Assembly: GCA_041662295.1 (NCBI GenBank)
Contig: JBAZSR010000143.1
Coordinates: 1-10,056 of the forward strand
Reading direction: 5' to 3'
Source: JACQWX01 sp041662295
Lineage (GTDB): Bacteria; Elusimicrobiota; Elusimicrobia; UBA1565; UBA9628
Length of the DNA stretch: 10,056 bases
Shown here: positions 1 through 7,000 of the stretch, piece by piece
Numbering within the stretch: the stretch's first letter is position 1
Layout: each line of letters starts with the position of its first letter
Program-made: the position numbers and the translations under genes
The notes under the pieces: model-generated
Told to the model about the DNA's origin: nothing
Databases searched by the model: none
Seen by the model: the letters and a program-made list of their open reading frames with translations, nothing else

Positions 1-272
1 CGGTGCGTCTCTCCGTTGATCCAGAACTCCTCGCCCCTCACGGTCCAAGTGCTCTCCTTAAGAAGAACGCGGCCCTTGAGGTGCATGACCGCGCTCGACT
101 CGTCGTACTCGAAGTGGTCGGCGGCGTAGGTCACGCGGGTGGCTGGAGCCTCAGGGAGCGGGTAGTCCTGGCCCGTGGTCCCGGCAGGCAGCCCCGCCGG
201 AGCGGGCTCGGCGCCGAGGCAGAGGGCGGCCGGGAGCAGGAGGAGGAGGAGAGCCGGCAGCGCTGATTTCAC
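1..272 (-). CDS. OstA-like envelope protein, LptA/LptD type (N-terminal part, runs off the left edge)
   Basis: About 90 N-terminal residues are visible; the gene continues beyond base 1. I start it at a GTG (270-272) because this places a clean signal peptide at the N-terminus: a lysine at residue 2, a run of six leucines (mostly CTC codons), then a small-residue region ending near Leu-Gly-Ala. Residues from about 44 on (VTYAADHFEYDESSAVMHLK, then GRVLLKE and WTVRGEEFWING) have the pattern of the OstA/LptA beta-jellyroll: an 'AD.FEYD' strand, a 'G.V.L' strand and a final strand. In that family LptA bridges the periplasm and LptD inserts LPS into the outer membrane. Only the first strands are visible, so LptA cannot be told from the N-terminal domain of LptD. 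The start overlaps the stop of the upstream ROK kinase by four bases (GTGA), which implies translational coupling. No Shine-Dalgarno sequence is evident. Confidence 0.72.
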   Translation of the reverse strand, partial: MKSALPALLLLLLPAALCLGAEPAPAGLPAGTTGQDYPLPEAPATRVTYAADHFEYDESSAVMHLKGRVLLKESTWTVRGEEFWINGETH

Positions 273-1255
273 CGCCGGGACGGCCCCCGGTCCATGGCGA
301 GCAGGGCCGCGCCCACGCACCCGCAATGAGGATTGCGGGCGGCCCGCACGGAGACGGCGTTGAAGGCGGTCTTGAAGGGCTGGCGGGAAAGGTGTTCGCG
401 GATCGCCGGGAGGAGGAAGGCTCCGGACCGGGACACGCCGCCGAGAAGGAGCACCTCGTCGGGGTTGAGCAGGACGACCAGGTCCGCGATGCCACGAGCC
501 AGGTAGCCGGCGGTCTCGGTCCACACCCGGAGCGCGAGCCGGTCCCCCCGCTCCGCGGCCAGGCCCAAGGACCGGCAGTCGAGCTTCCGCTGGTCGGGAC
601 AGAGCTTGTGCAGGAGGGAGCGCGCCCCGGCCCCGGACGCCAGCAGACGCCGCGCCCGGCCGATGATGCCGTAGGAGCCCGCGTAGGCCTCGAGGCACCC
701 ACGGGAGCCGCACCGGCACTTCAGGCCCGGATGGTCCACCTTCATGTGGCCGACCTCGCCCGCTCCGCCGGTCGCCCCATGGTGGAGCCTGCCGTCCACC
801 ACGAGCCCCCCGCCCACGCCGGTGCCCAGGGTGAGCCCGACCACGGTCGCGGGCTTGGCGCCCAGCTCCATCACGTACGCCCCCCACACCGCGGCGTTGG
901 CGTCATTGTCCACCACCACGGACCCACGCCCGGAGCCGGGCCCGGCCAGAGCCGCCTTCTCGAAGGCCCGCCGGAAATCGAACCCGTTCCAGGCCTTGAG
1001 GTTCGGGGCGAACCGCAGGATCCCGCGGACGCAGTCCACGTCCCCGGCCAGGCCCAGCCCGATGCCGGCCGCCGGGCGGCCGAGTTCGGTCTCCACGAGG
1101 TGGATGACGGAGGCCACCCTGCGCACGAAGGATGCCGGCCGGTGCTCCGCGTGGGTGGGGATCTCCAGCTCCCGCAGGGTCCGCCCCGAGGCGTCCACGG
1201 CAACGAGCTTGGTGGCGGTTCCCCCCACGTCGACGCCGATGGAGTACCTATCCAC
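269..1255 (-). CDS. ROK-family sugar kinase (glucokinase-like)
   Basis: This is a 328-residue cytoplasmic kinase that probably phosphorylates glucose or a related hexose or amino sugar with ATP. ROK hallmarks appear in order: the phosphate-binding DVGGT at residues 9-13; DNDANA at 116-121, which holds the presumed catalytic base Asp118; GTGVGGG at 144-150; GEVGH at 166-170; and the ROK zinc motif CRCGSRGCLE at 180-189. His170, Cys180, Cys182 and Cys187 are the likely zinc ligands. The length is normal for a single-domain ROK kinase. There is no N-terminal winged helix, so it is an enzyme rather than a NagC/XylR-type repressor. The start is a GTG (1253-1255), eight bases inside the end of folC, with a weak AAGG seven bases upstream. 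The stop overlaps the start of the OstA-like gene. Substrate specificity cannot be read from the sequence, so glucokinase is the default inference. Confidence 0.9.
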   Translation of the reverse strand: MDRYSIGVDVGGTATKLVAVDASGRTLRELEIPTHAEHRPASFVRRVASVIHLVETELGRPAAGIGLGLAGDVDCVRGILRFAPNLKAWNGFDFRRAFEKAALAGPGSGRGSVVVDNDANAAVWGAYVMELGAKPATVVGLTLGTGVGGGLVVDGRLHHGATGGAGEVGHMKVDHPGLKCRCGSRGCLEAYAGSYGIIGRARRLLASGAGARSLLHKLCPDQRKLDCRSLGLAAERGDRLALRVWTETAGYLARGIADLVVLLNPDEVLLLGGVSRSGAFLLPAIREHLSRQPFKTAFNAVSVRAARNPHCGCVGAALLAMDRGPSRR

Positions 1256-2525
1256 GGCTCGCCTTCAAGACGTTGGACGCCTCTCCCGCCAGGTAGAACG
1301 AGCCGCAGACCACCGCGACCGCGGGCGACGGGCCGGCACGCCAGGACCGGAGGGCCTGGGACAAGGAATGTTCGACCGTGACCTTGGCCTCGGGCAGCCT
1401 GGTCCGGACCCTGGCCGCCAGGTCCATGGGGTCCAGCGCCCGCGGGCTCGACGGCCGGCAGACCGCGGCCTCGCTCAGCCAGGGCGCCAGGGGTTCGAGC
1501 ATCCCGGCCGCGTCCTTGTCGCGGAGCATGCCCAGGATGAACCGGACGCGGCCCTTGCTCCACGGGGAGGCCTTGAAGGTCTCGGCGAACTGCTCCATGG
1601 CCTCCACGTTGTGGGCGCCGTCGATGATCACGGTCTTGCCCGAGACCCTGCGCACGTCGAACCTGCAGGGCCAGCGCACCGCGGCCAAGCCGCGCTCCAG
1701 CGCCCGGTCCGAGACCGCGAACCGGCCGCCCACCAGGTCGAGGGCGGCCCGGGCCAGGGCCACGTTCCGGGGCTGGCGGCTCCCCAGGAGCTGGAGCTTC
1801 CACGACGCGCCCTCGCGGCCGCGCAGGACCTGGACGTTGCGGCGCCAGTCGGTCCGCGCGACCCGGGGCAGGGAGTCCACCACGGTCAGGGGCGCGGCCT
1901 TCTCGGCCGCGGCCCTCCGGATGGGCCCCAGGGCCGCGGGAGGCAGGACGGGACAGACCACGGGGCAGCCCCTCTTGACGATCCCGGCCTTCTCCGCCGC
2001 GATGGCGGCCAGGGTGGAGCCCAGGTACTGGACATGGTCGATGTCGATGGAGGTGATGACGCTCACCAGGGGCGCGGGGACCACGTTCGTGGCGTCGAGC
2101 CGTCCTCCCAAGCCTGTCTCGAGCACCACGACCTCGGCCCGGCTCTCCGCGAAGTGGAGAAAACCCACCGCGGTGAGGAGCTCGAAAAAGGTGAGCTTGC
2201 CGTCCGTGTCGGCCTTCACGACGCGGCCCATGAGCCGGCCGAACACGGCCTCCGGGATGGGCCGGCCGCCGACGCGGATGCGCTCCCGGACGCAGGTCAG
2301 GTGCGGAGAGGTGTAGAGCCCGGTCCTCCACCCCGCGGCCCTGAGGACCGACTCGAGGATGGCGCACGTCGAGCCCTTGCCGTTGGTCCCGGCCACGTGG
2401 AGGACCGGGACCTTGAGGTGCGGATCGTTGAGCCGGGCCAGGACGGCGCGCAGCCTGCCGAGGCCGAATTTGACCCGGGTCTCCTGCCGCTCCTCGAGGA
2501 CCGCCTGCGCCTGCCGGAAATTCAT
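1248..2525 (-). CDS. folC: Folylpolyglutamate synthase / dihydrofolate synthase
   Basis: This 425-residue cytoplasmic Mur-ligase-superfamily enzyme adds glutamate to folates, and in bifunctional members also to dihydropteroate, using ATP. Visible motifs are the P-loop AGTNGKGST (45-53), YTSPHL (71-76), ETGLGGRLDATN (136-147), the DIDH segment (161-164) followed by YLG, AEKAGI (177-182), DGAHN (302-306) in the C-terminal Rossmann-like domain, and a C-terminal CGSFYLAGE (407-415). That last motif is typical of FolC and separates it from the other Mur ligases. The length is normal. The ATG overlaps the murA stop (ATGA), with a GAAGGG eight bases before it that could serve as a weak ribosome site. 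The TAG stop lies inside the ROK kinase start. Whether it retains dihydrofolate synthase activity cannot be decided by eye. Confidence 0.95.
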   Translation of the reverse strand: MNFRQAQAVLEERQETRVKFGLGRLRAVLARLNDPHLKVPVLHVAGTNGKGSTCAILESVLRAAGWRTGLYTSPHLTCVRERIRVGGRPIPEAVFGRLMGRVVKADTDGKLTFFELLTAVGFLHFAESRAEVVVLETGLGGRLDATNVVPAPLVSVITSIDIDHVQYLGSTLAAIAAEKAGIVKRGCPVVCPVLPPAALGPIRRAAAEKAAPLTVVDSLPRVARTDWRRNVQVLRGREGASWKLQLLGSRQPRNVALARAALDLVGGRFAVSDRALERGLAAVRWPCRFDVRRVSGKTVIIDGAHNVEAMEQFAETFKASPWSKGRVRFILGMLRDKDAAGMLEPLAPWLSEAAVCRPSSPRALDPMDLAARVRTRLPEAKVTVEHSLSQALRSWRAGPSPAVAVVCGSFYLAGEASNVLKASRG

Positions 2526-3775
2526 TGAGCGACCCTTCGGATGCGGGCCCCAAGCCTGCGCAGCCTGGTCTCGAGACTCTCGTAGCCGCGGTCGATGTGG
2601 TAGACCCTCTGGAGGTGCGTGCGCCCCTTGGCGGCCAGGGCCGCGACCACCAATGCCGCCCCGCCGCGGATGTCCGACGCCATGACCGGAGCCCCGTTGA
2701 GGACCGGCCGGCCCTCGACCCGGGCCACGGACCCGCGCACCTGGATGGAGGCGCCCATGCGGGCGAGCTCGGCCGCGTGCAGGTAGCGGTTCTCAAACAC
2801 GGTCTCCTGGACCCGGCAGACGCCCCGGGAAAGGCACATCAGGGACATCCAAGGCGCCTGAAGGTCGGTCGGAAACCCCGGGTGCGGCGCGGTCTTGATG
2901 CCCACGGCCTTGGGCCGGGACGTCATGGAGACGTCGATGAACCCGTAGCCGGACCGGATGCGGGCTCCAGCCGCCGAAAGCCTGTCGAGCACGGCCTTCA
3001 GGTGCTCCGCGCAGGCCCCTTCGAGCCGTGCGCTGCCTCCGGTCGCCGCGATCGCCAGGAGCAGGGTCCCGGTCTCGATGCGGTCCGGGATGACCGCGTG
3101 CGTCGCTCCATGCAGTTTCCGGTCGCCGCGGACCGTCACGACGCCCGTGCCCGCGCCCGAGACCTCGCCCCCGAGCTTGTTGAGGAACGCCCCCAGGTCC
3201 TCGATCTCTGGCTCCTGGGCCGCGTTGGCGATGACCGTGGTCCCGGAGGCCAGGCACGCCGCCATCATGAGGTTCTCGGTCGCGCCCACGCTGGGAAAGC
3301 GCAGCCTCACCCGGCGGCCCTTGAGGCGGCCGACTCGCAGGACCGCGTCGCCGGTCTCCTCGTGCTCGGTCGCGCCGAGGGCCTTGAAGCCCTGGATGTG
3401 GATGTCGATGGGCCGCATGCCGATGGCGCAGCCGCCCGGGATGGGCACGCGCACGCTCCCGAACCGGCCCAGGAGCGGGCCCGCGACCAGCACCGAGGCC
3501 CGCATCTGCTTGACGATCTCATAGGGCGCCCGGGTCTCGAGGCGGCCGCGGGAGAGCACGCGCACGGCGTCGCCGTCGTACTCGATGCGCTTGCCCAGGC
3601 TCTCCAGGAGCCGGAAGGTCGTGCGGATGTCCCGGAGGCTGGGGACGTTGACCACCTCGCAGGGCTCGTCCGTCAGGAGGGTGGCGATCAGGATAGGCAG
3701 GGCCGCGTTCTTGGACCCGCTGACCCGGAGGGTCCCCTTGAGCGGCTTGCCGCCTTCGATGATGAAGCTGTCCAT
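2522..3775 (-). CDS. murA: UDP-N-acetylglucosamine 1-carboxyvinyltransferase (MurA)
   Basis: This enzyme catalyses the first committed cytoplasmic step of peptidoglycan synthesis, transferring enolpyruvate from PEP to UDP-GlcNAc. The 417-residue length is close to the 419 of E. coli MurA. Key elements are present: SGSKNAALP (19-27) with the substrate-binding Lys22 and Asn23; MRAS with Arg92; PGGCAIGMRPID (113-124), in which Cys116 corresponds to the fosfomycin-target cysteine; PHPGFPTDLQAP (297-308) with the catalytic-type Asp304; VFENRY (326-331); ASDIRGG (366-372); and HIDRGYE (393-399). Because the active-site Cys is retained rather than replaced by Asp, intrinsic target-based fosfomycin resistance is not expected. 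The ATG lies nine bases after a perfect TATAAT, with no Shine-Dalgarno, so the mRNA may be nearly leaderless. It heads an overlapping unit with folC, the ROK kinase and the OstA-like gene. Confidence 0.97.
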   Translation of the reverse strand: MDSFIIEGGKPLKGTLRVSGSKNAALPILIATLLTDEPCEVVNVPSLRDIRTTFRLLESLGKRIEYDGDAVRVLSRGRLETRAPYEIVKQMRASVLVAGPLLGRFGSVRVPIPGGCAIGMRPIDIHIQGFKALGATEHEETGDAVLRVGRLKGRRVRLRFPSVGATENLMMAACLASGTTVIANAAQEPEIEDLGAFLNKLGGEVSGAGTGVVTVRGDRKLHGATHAVIPDRIETGTLLLAIAATGGSARLEGACAEHLKAVLDRLSAAGARIRSGYGFIDVSMTSRPKAVGIKTAPHPGFPTDLQAPWMSLMCLSRGVCRVQETVFENRYLHAAELARMGASIQVRGSVARVEGRPVLNGAPVMASDIRGGAALVVAALAAKGRTHLQRVYHIDRGYESLETRLRRLGARIRRVAQ

Positions 3776-3784
3776 GGTTCAGGG

Positions 3785-3790
3785 ATTATA
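3785..3790 (-). promoter_or_regulatory. Consensus -10 box (TATAAT) for murA
   Basis: A perfect TATAAT on the minus strand ends nine bases before the murA ATG, in the 54-base gap between the broken ATPase gene and murA. It stands out in very GC-rich surroundings. I see no convincing -35 hexamer at 16-18 base spacing. Transcription starting about 7 bases downstream would leave a leader of only a few bases. That this box drives murA-folC-ROK-OstA is an inference. Confidence 0.6.
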
Positions 3791-3829
3791 CAAAGGTGCC
3801 GGAGGCGCCGCACGGCCAGGGCTTATGAT

Positions 3830-4558
3830 CTAGACACCCTTGGTCAGCCTGAGTCCTGCCGGCGACACGATGCTCCATTCATCGGCAAGCGCTATTGGGG
3901 TCTTCTCCGCGCTCAGAGAAACGACTTGACCACGCTCCCAATTCGGGTCGGCGATAGGAGCGAGAGAAACCAAGTCTGCCGGCTTGGGCCGGCCCATCTT
4001 GACTTCGATAGGAAAACAGCGGCCGGAGACCTCGACGATGAAGTCGATCTCCTGGCCGTCCCGGGTCCGCCAGAAATGGATCTCCGCGTCCCGCAGGCGA
4101 TGGCGCAGCCGCCGGAGGATCTCCCCGAACACATGCGTCTCGAAGGACGCGCCCCCAAGCGGTCCTAGGCGGAGCGCCTCGGGGTCCTGCCAGCCCGCCA
4201 GGTGCGCGCAAAGTCCCATGTCGAGGAAATAGAGCTTCGGGCTCTTGATGAGACGCTTCGTCCGGTTCGTATGGTAAGGCTGTACGAGCTTGATGAGGAA
4301 GCTGTCTTCAAGAAGGCTCAGCCAATTCTTCGCGGTGACGGCGGAGATCCCCGCGTCCCTGGCCAGGTCGTCGTAGTTCACGACCTGTGCGCTGCGCAGG
4401 GCGCACATCTTCAGGAATATCTCGAACTCGCGGCGCTTCTCGATGCGGAGCAGCTCGCGCACATCGCGCTCGATATAGGTCTGCACGTAACTGGAGAGAT
4501 AGAGCTGTCGGGCGTCCGAGTCCGCCACGCCTGAGAGCTTGGGGAAGGTCGTTTCCAT
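3830..4558 (-). CDS. DUF4143 C-terminal fragment of the broken ATPase gene
   Basis: This frame is coding-like from about base 4644, but its first ATG is at 4558, giving 242 residues. Features are YVQTYIERDVRELL (24-37), typical of this family; a winged-helix-like stretch at about 55-90 (YDDLARDAGISAVTAKNWL, then LLEDSFLI); LYFLDMGLCAHL (109-120); FETHVFGEILR (139-149); and a C-terminal FWRTRDGQEIDFIVE (162-176) followed by FPIEVK (182-187). The Asp172 and Glu185-x-Lys187 pattern resembles a PD-(D/E)XK nuclease-like fold, which DUF4143 proteins carry at this position. Proteins of this type are common, often horizontally moved and of unclear function; the stand-alone fragment lacks the ATPase site. 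No ribosome site is evident before the 4558 ATG. Confidence 0.6.
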   Translation of the reverse strand: METTFPKLSGVADSDARQLYLSSYVQTYIERDVRELLRIEKRREFEIFLKMCALRSAQVVNYDDLARDAGISAVTAKNWLSLLEDSFLIKLVQPYHTNRTKRLIKSPKLYFLDMGLCAHLAGWQDPEALRLGPLGGASFETHVFGEILRRLRHRLRDAEIHFWRTRDGQEIDFIVEVSGRCFPIEVKMGRPKPADLVSLAPIADPNWERGQVVSLSAEKTPIALADEWSIVSPAGLRLTKGV

Positions 4559-4992
4559 GATCCCCTTGAAATGGGCCGCCGGGGAGCAGTCGGGCAGCCG
4601 CTTCTCCTCGTCTGAAAGCCCGAGGAGGTTGATGATGGCGACCCGGTCAGCCAGACGGCGCCGGGGCCAGGATTCTTGTCGGCCATCCGCTTGATGGGGC
4701 TGAGCAGCTGGGGCGCATACTGGATCTCATCGATGAGCAGCGGCGGCTTGAGCCCCCGCATGAAAAGCTCCGGATCCTGGTTGGCCCGGGCCCGGGTGTC
4801 GAGGTCATCTAGATCCACGAAACGCCGAGCCGCGGCGCAACGCCTAAGAAGCGAGCTCTTGCCGACTTGCCTGGGGCCGAGCAGCAGCCAGACCGGGAAA
4901 AGCCGCAACGCGGACGCGGGAGAAGTCAGGAGGTCTTCCATCGTGCGCCGGACCCATCGCCTTGGCATATCAGTATACTTTGGAATTGCCAT
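4411..4992 (-). CDS. ATPase N-terminal fragment of the broken AAA_14/DUF4143 gene
   Basis: This is a 193-codon reading frame of which only about the first 117 residues resemble a protein family. Seen are a Walker A loop GPRQVGKSS (39-47), the following LLRR helix, the family-type 'FVDLDD' strand (58-63), a Walker B LLIDEIQY (85-92) and VWLTG (113-117). After that the frame is serine/proline/arginine-rich nonsense up to a TGA at 4411, which is what out-of-frame reading of the second half gives. The ATG at 4992 follows prmC by 32 bases and has only a GAGG two bases upstream. ATG 4968 (residue 9, MPRRWV) is an equally plausible original start. If translated, the product would be an isolated ATP-binding half that is unlikely to be functional. 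Confidence 0.6.
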   Translation of the reverse strand: MAIPKYTDMPRRWVRRTMEDLLTSPASALRLFPVWLLLGPRQVGKSSLLRRCAAARRFVDLDDLDTRARANQDPELFMRGLKPPLLIDEIQYAPQLLSPIKRMADKNPGPGAVWLTGSPSSTSSGFQTRRSGCPTAPRRPISRGSWKRPSPSSQAWRTRTPDSSISPVTCRPISSAMCASCSASRSAASSRYS

Positions 4993-5024
4993 AGCCTCAA
5001 TGCCCCGTATTCTTCCGGGCAGGC

Positions 5025-5903
5025 TTAGAGGATGCCCGATGCGATGCGTTCATTCCCCAGCAGATCTTTGATGATCTCGACCCCGGAGAACCCGGAGGCC
5101 TGCATCAAGGCCCTGACCCTGCGGCCGTGGACCCGGTCCATCTCCACGAGCAAGCTTCCTCCGGGAACCAGCAGGCCGGGCGCCGCGGAGATGATGGCCC
5201 GCAGGGCATTGAGGCCGTCTTTCCCCCCGTCCAGGGCCAGACGCGGCTCGGCCCGTACCTCGGCGGCCAGGCCTTTGAGCCTCGCGCTGGGGACATAGGG
5301 AGGGTTGGAGACCACCAGGTCGAAGGATCCCAGGGCGGGGAGCTTGAAAGGGCGCTTGAAAAGGTCGGCCTTGAGGAACCTGACCCTGGCGGCCACGCCA
5401 TGGAGGGCTGCATTGGCCCGGGCGCATGCCAAGGCCTTTAGGCTGATATCCACGGCCGTGACGCGGGCGTCCGGGAAGCGCTTGGCCAGGTAGAGGGCAA
5501 GGCACCCGGTGCCGGTGCCGATGTCGAGGATCCTGCGGGAAGCCGACTTTTCCAGGAGGAGGGCAGAGGCCTCGGCCAGCTCCTCCGTCTCCGGCCTGGG
5601 GCAGAGGACGCCAGGGCCGATCTTCAGGCGCAGACCGAGGAAATCCTGGTGGCCGAGCACATAGGCCAGAGGCAAGCGGCGGCCCCGAAGGCGCGTCAAG
5701 CGCAGGAAGCGCGCCCGCTGAGCTGGGCTGAGAACCCGGTCCCCTTCGAGCCGCGCCCTCAAGCGGTCCACGCCGAGGACCTCGGCCATGATGAACTCGA
5801 TTGAGGCGCGGGCCTCGGGGACCCGGGAGCGGGAAAGGCGGGAAACGGCGGACTCGGCCAGATCCCCGGCTCTGCGTCCGATGACCGCGGCCGGCCGGGT
5901 CAT
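5025..5903 (-). CDS. prmC: Peptide chain release factor N5-glutamine methyltransferase (PrmC/HemK)
   Basis: This 292-residue cytoplasmic SAM-dependent enzyme methylates the glutamine of the GGQ motif in release factors 1 and 2. The N-terminal helical substrate-binding domain covers about residues 10-90. The catalytic part shows CPRPETEEL (101-109), the SAM-binding DIGTGTG (127-133), VDIS (151-154) at the ribose-binding acidic position, and NPPY (200-203), which binds the target glutamine. EPRLALDGGKDGL (219-231) is also characteristic. The usual E-x-G-x-x-Q near the end of the domain is replaced by EMDRVHG (254-260), a mild deviation. It starts seven bases after the stop of prfA, which encodes its substrate RF1, so the two are almost certainly cotranscribed. 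No Shine-Dalgarno is visible before the ATG. Confidence 0.95.
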   Translation of the reverse strand: MTRPAAVIGRRAGDLAESAVSRLSRSRVPEARASIEFIMAEVLGVDRLRARLEGDRVLSPAQRARFLRLTRLRGRRLPLAYVLGHQDFLGLRLKIGPGVLCPRPETEELAEASALLLEKSASRRILDIGTGTGCLALYLAKRFPDARVTAVDISLKALACARANAALHGVAARVRFLKADLFKRPFKLPALGSFDLVVSNPPYVPSARLKGLAAEVRAEPRLALDGGKDGLNALRAIISAAPGLLVPGGSLLVEMDRVHGRRVRALMQASGFSGVEIIKDLLGNERIASGIL

Positions 5904-5910
5904 GGGCGGA

Positions 5911-6972
5911 TTAGAGGCTCGTTTCCTTCATGGCCTCTTCGAGACTCGCCTGGCGCAGTGCCTCGAGGACCGGACTGATCTCCCCCTCCATGATGAGAGA
6001 CAGGTTGTACCAGGAGCGCTCAAGGCGGTGGTCGGTGAGCCGGTTCTGGGGGAAGTTGTAGGTCCGGATCTTCTCGGAGCGGTCGCCCGTGCCGACCTGC
6101 TTGCGCCGGGCCGAGCCCTCGGCCGAGGCCGCCCGCTCCTTCTCGCCGGCCATGAGCTTGGCCTGGAGGACCTTCATGGCCTTGGCGCGGTTCTTGCCCT
6201 GGGAACGCTCCTCCTGGCAGGCGACGATGATGCCCGTGGGGAGGTGGGTGATGCGCACCGCGGTCTCGACCTTGTTGACGTTCTGCCCGCCGGCGCCGCC
6301 CGCCCGGAAGGTATCGAGTTTGAGGTCCTCGGGCCGGATGGTGATCTCGACCTCCTCGACCTCCGGGAGCACGGCCACGGTGCAGGTCGAGGTGTGGATG
6401 CGGCCGGACGCCTCGGTCTGCGGCACCCGCTGCACCCGGTGCACCCCGCCCTCGAGCTTGAGCCAGCCGAAGGCGCCCGGACCCTGAATGAAGGCCACCG
6501 CGCTCTTGACGCCCTTCAAGCCCGTGGTGTTCGTCTCCACGAGCTCGACCTTCCAGCCCCGTCCCTCGGAGAAGCGCGTATAGAGCCTCAGGAGCTCGCC
6601 CGCGAAGAGGGCCGCCTCCTCGCCCCCGGCGCCGGCGCGGACCTCGAGGAAGGCCGACTTGGCGTCGTCGGGGTCCTTGGGGACGAGGTCCACGAGGATG
6701 GCGGCCTCGAGCGCCTTGACCTTGGCCTCCAGGGCCGGCTTCTCGGCGGACGCGAGCTCGCGCATCTCCTTGTCCGGGCCGGATGCGAGCCCCGCGAGGT
6801 CCCTGAGCTCCGCTTCGAGCCTCTCGTATTCCTTGACGCGGCCCGCGGCCGAGGCGAGCTCCGAGTGGCGCTGGGAGGCGGCCTTGAGCTCCGCGGGACT
6901 CAAGCCGCTCTGGCTCAGCCGCGACTCGATGACCTCGAACTCGGACAGGATGGCCTTGAATCTCGGGTTCAT
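5911..6972 (-). CDS. prfA: Peptide chain release factor 1
   Basis: RF1 recognises UAA and UAG stop codons and triggers peptide release on the ribosome. The 353-residue protein has the RF1 architecture: an N-terminal coiled domain (about 1-100), the RAGAGGEEA motif (112-120), the stop-codon recognition region, and the catalytic AGGAGGQNVNKV (225-236) with GGQ at 228-230, the site methylated by PrmC. The codon-recognition tripeptide reads Pro184-Gln185-Thr186 (VPQTE), matching the RF1 PxT pattern rather than the SPF of RF2; E. coli has PAT. The C-terminal TYNFPQNRLTDHR (304-316) is the family signature. It follows rpmE by 72 bases, which hold a strong hairpin, and precedes prmC by seven bases. 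No Shine-Dalgarno is seen. Confidence 0.97.
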   Translation of the reverse strand: MNPRFKAILSEFEVIESRLSQSGLSPAELKAASQRHSELASAAGRVKEYERLEAELRDLAGLASGPDKEMRELASAEKPALEAKVKALEAAILVDLVPKDPDDAKSAFLEVRAGAGGEEAALFAGELLRLYTRFSEGRGWKVELVETNTTGLKGVKSAVAFIQGPGAFGWLKLEGGVHRVQRVPQTEASGRIHTSTCTVAVLPEVEEVEITIRPEDLKLDTFRAGGAGGQNVNKVETAVRITHLPTGIIVACQEERSQGKNRAKAMKVLQAKLMAGEKERAASAEGSARRKQVGTGDRSEKIRTYNFPQNRLTDHRLERSWYNLSLIMEGEISPVLEALRQASLEEAMKETSL

Positions 6973-7000
6973 GCGGACTCGGGACAGCCCGGCAGAACGG

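Larger units (their letters stand above)
3830..4992 (-). pseudogene. AAA ATPase with DUF4143 domain, frameshifted by an apparent internal deletion
   Basis: One ancestral gene is read here in two frames. The first frame supplies the ATPase N-terminus through the sensor-1-like VWLTG (residues 113-117, ending near base 4642). The coding potential then jumps to the frame that reads RVAIINLLGLSDEEKRLPD and continues to the TAG at 3830. Family members (AAA_14 plus DUF4143, usually about 400 residues) normally have some 14-17 residues between 'LTGS' and 'ESLAGRVAI'. Here the two motifs practically touch, so the simplest explanation is a deletion of roughly 45-50 bases, not a multiple of three, between similar CTGRCCGG-like stretches at about 4640-4650. 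The locus sits between prmC and murA and is visibly less GC-rich than its neighbours: counted 60-base rows at 3961, 4261 and 4441 give 57, 50 and 58%, against 80% for the row at 2701. This suggests acquisition followed by decay. A sequencing or assembly error is the main alternative. Confidence 0.8.

Noticed and set aside
238..253. AGG trinucleotide run as a slippage (phase-variation) repeat
   Set aside because: It encodes the leucine run of a signal peptide, has only about four units, and trinucleotide changes would not shift the frame.
744..2528. Plus-strand open frame of 594 codons opposite the ROK kinase and folC
   Set aside because: The composition is Arg/Pro/Gly-rich with no recognisable domain, while both opposite genes have complete family motifs.
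871..2796. Minus-strand open frame of 641 codons overlapping folC and the murA end in another frame
   Set aside because: It is a frame shadow of folC and the ROK kinase; the translation is Arg/Gly/Pro-rich nonsense.
3796..3813. Imperfect GTG-CGG hairpin upstream of the murA -10 box
   Set aside because: It is a six-pair stem with a bulge in GC-rich DNA, close to chance expectation.
2525..4168. Plus-strand open frame of 547 codons opposite murA and the ATPase pseudogene
   Set aside because: It is antisense to a certain murA and has no domain or signal; the product is Asp/Gly/His/Arg-rich, as expected from reversed GC-rich codons.
4994..5024. Short inverted repeat (TGCCC...GGGCA) after prmC as a possible terminator
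   Set aside because: It has only a 5-bp stem with an 11-base loop and no U-run, too weak to call a terminator.
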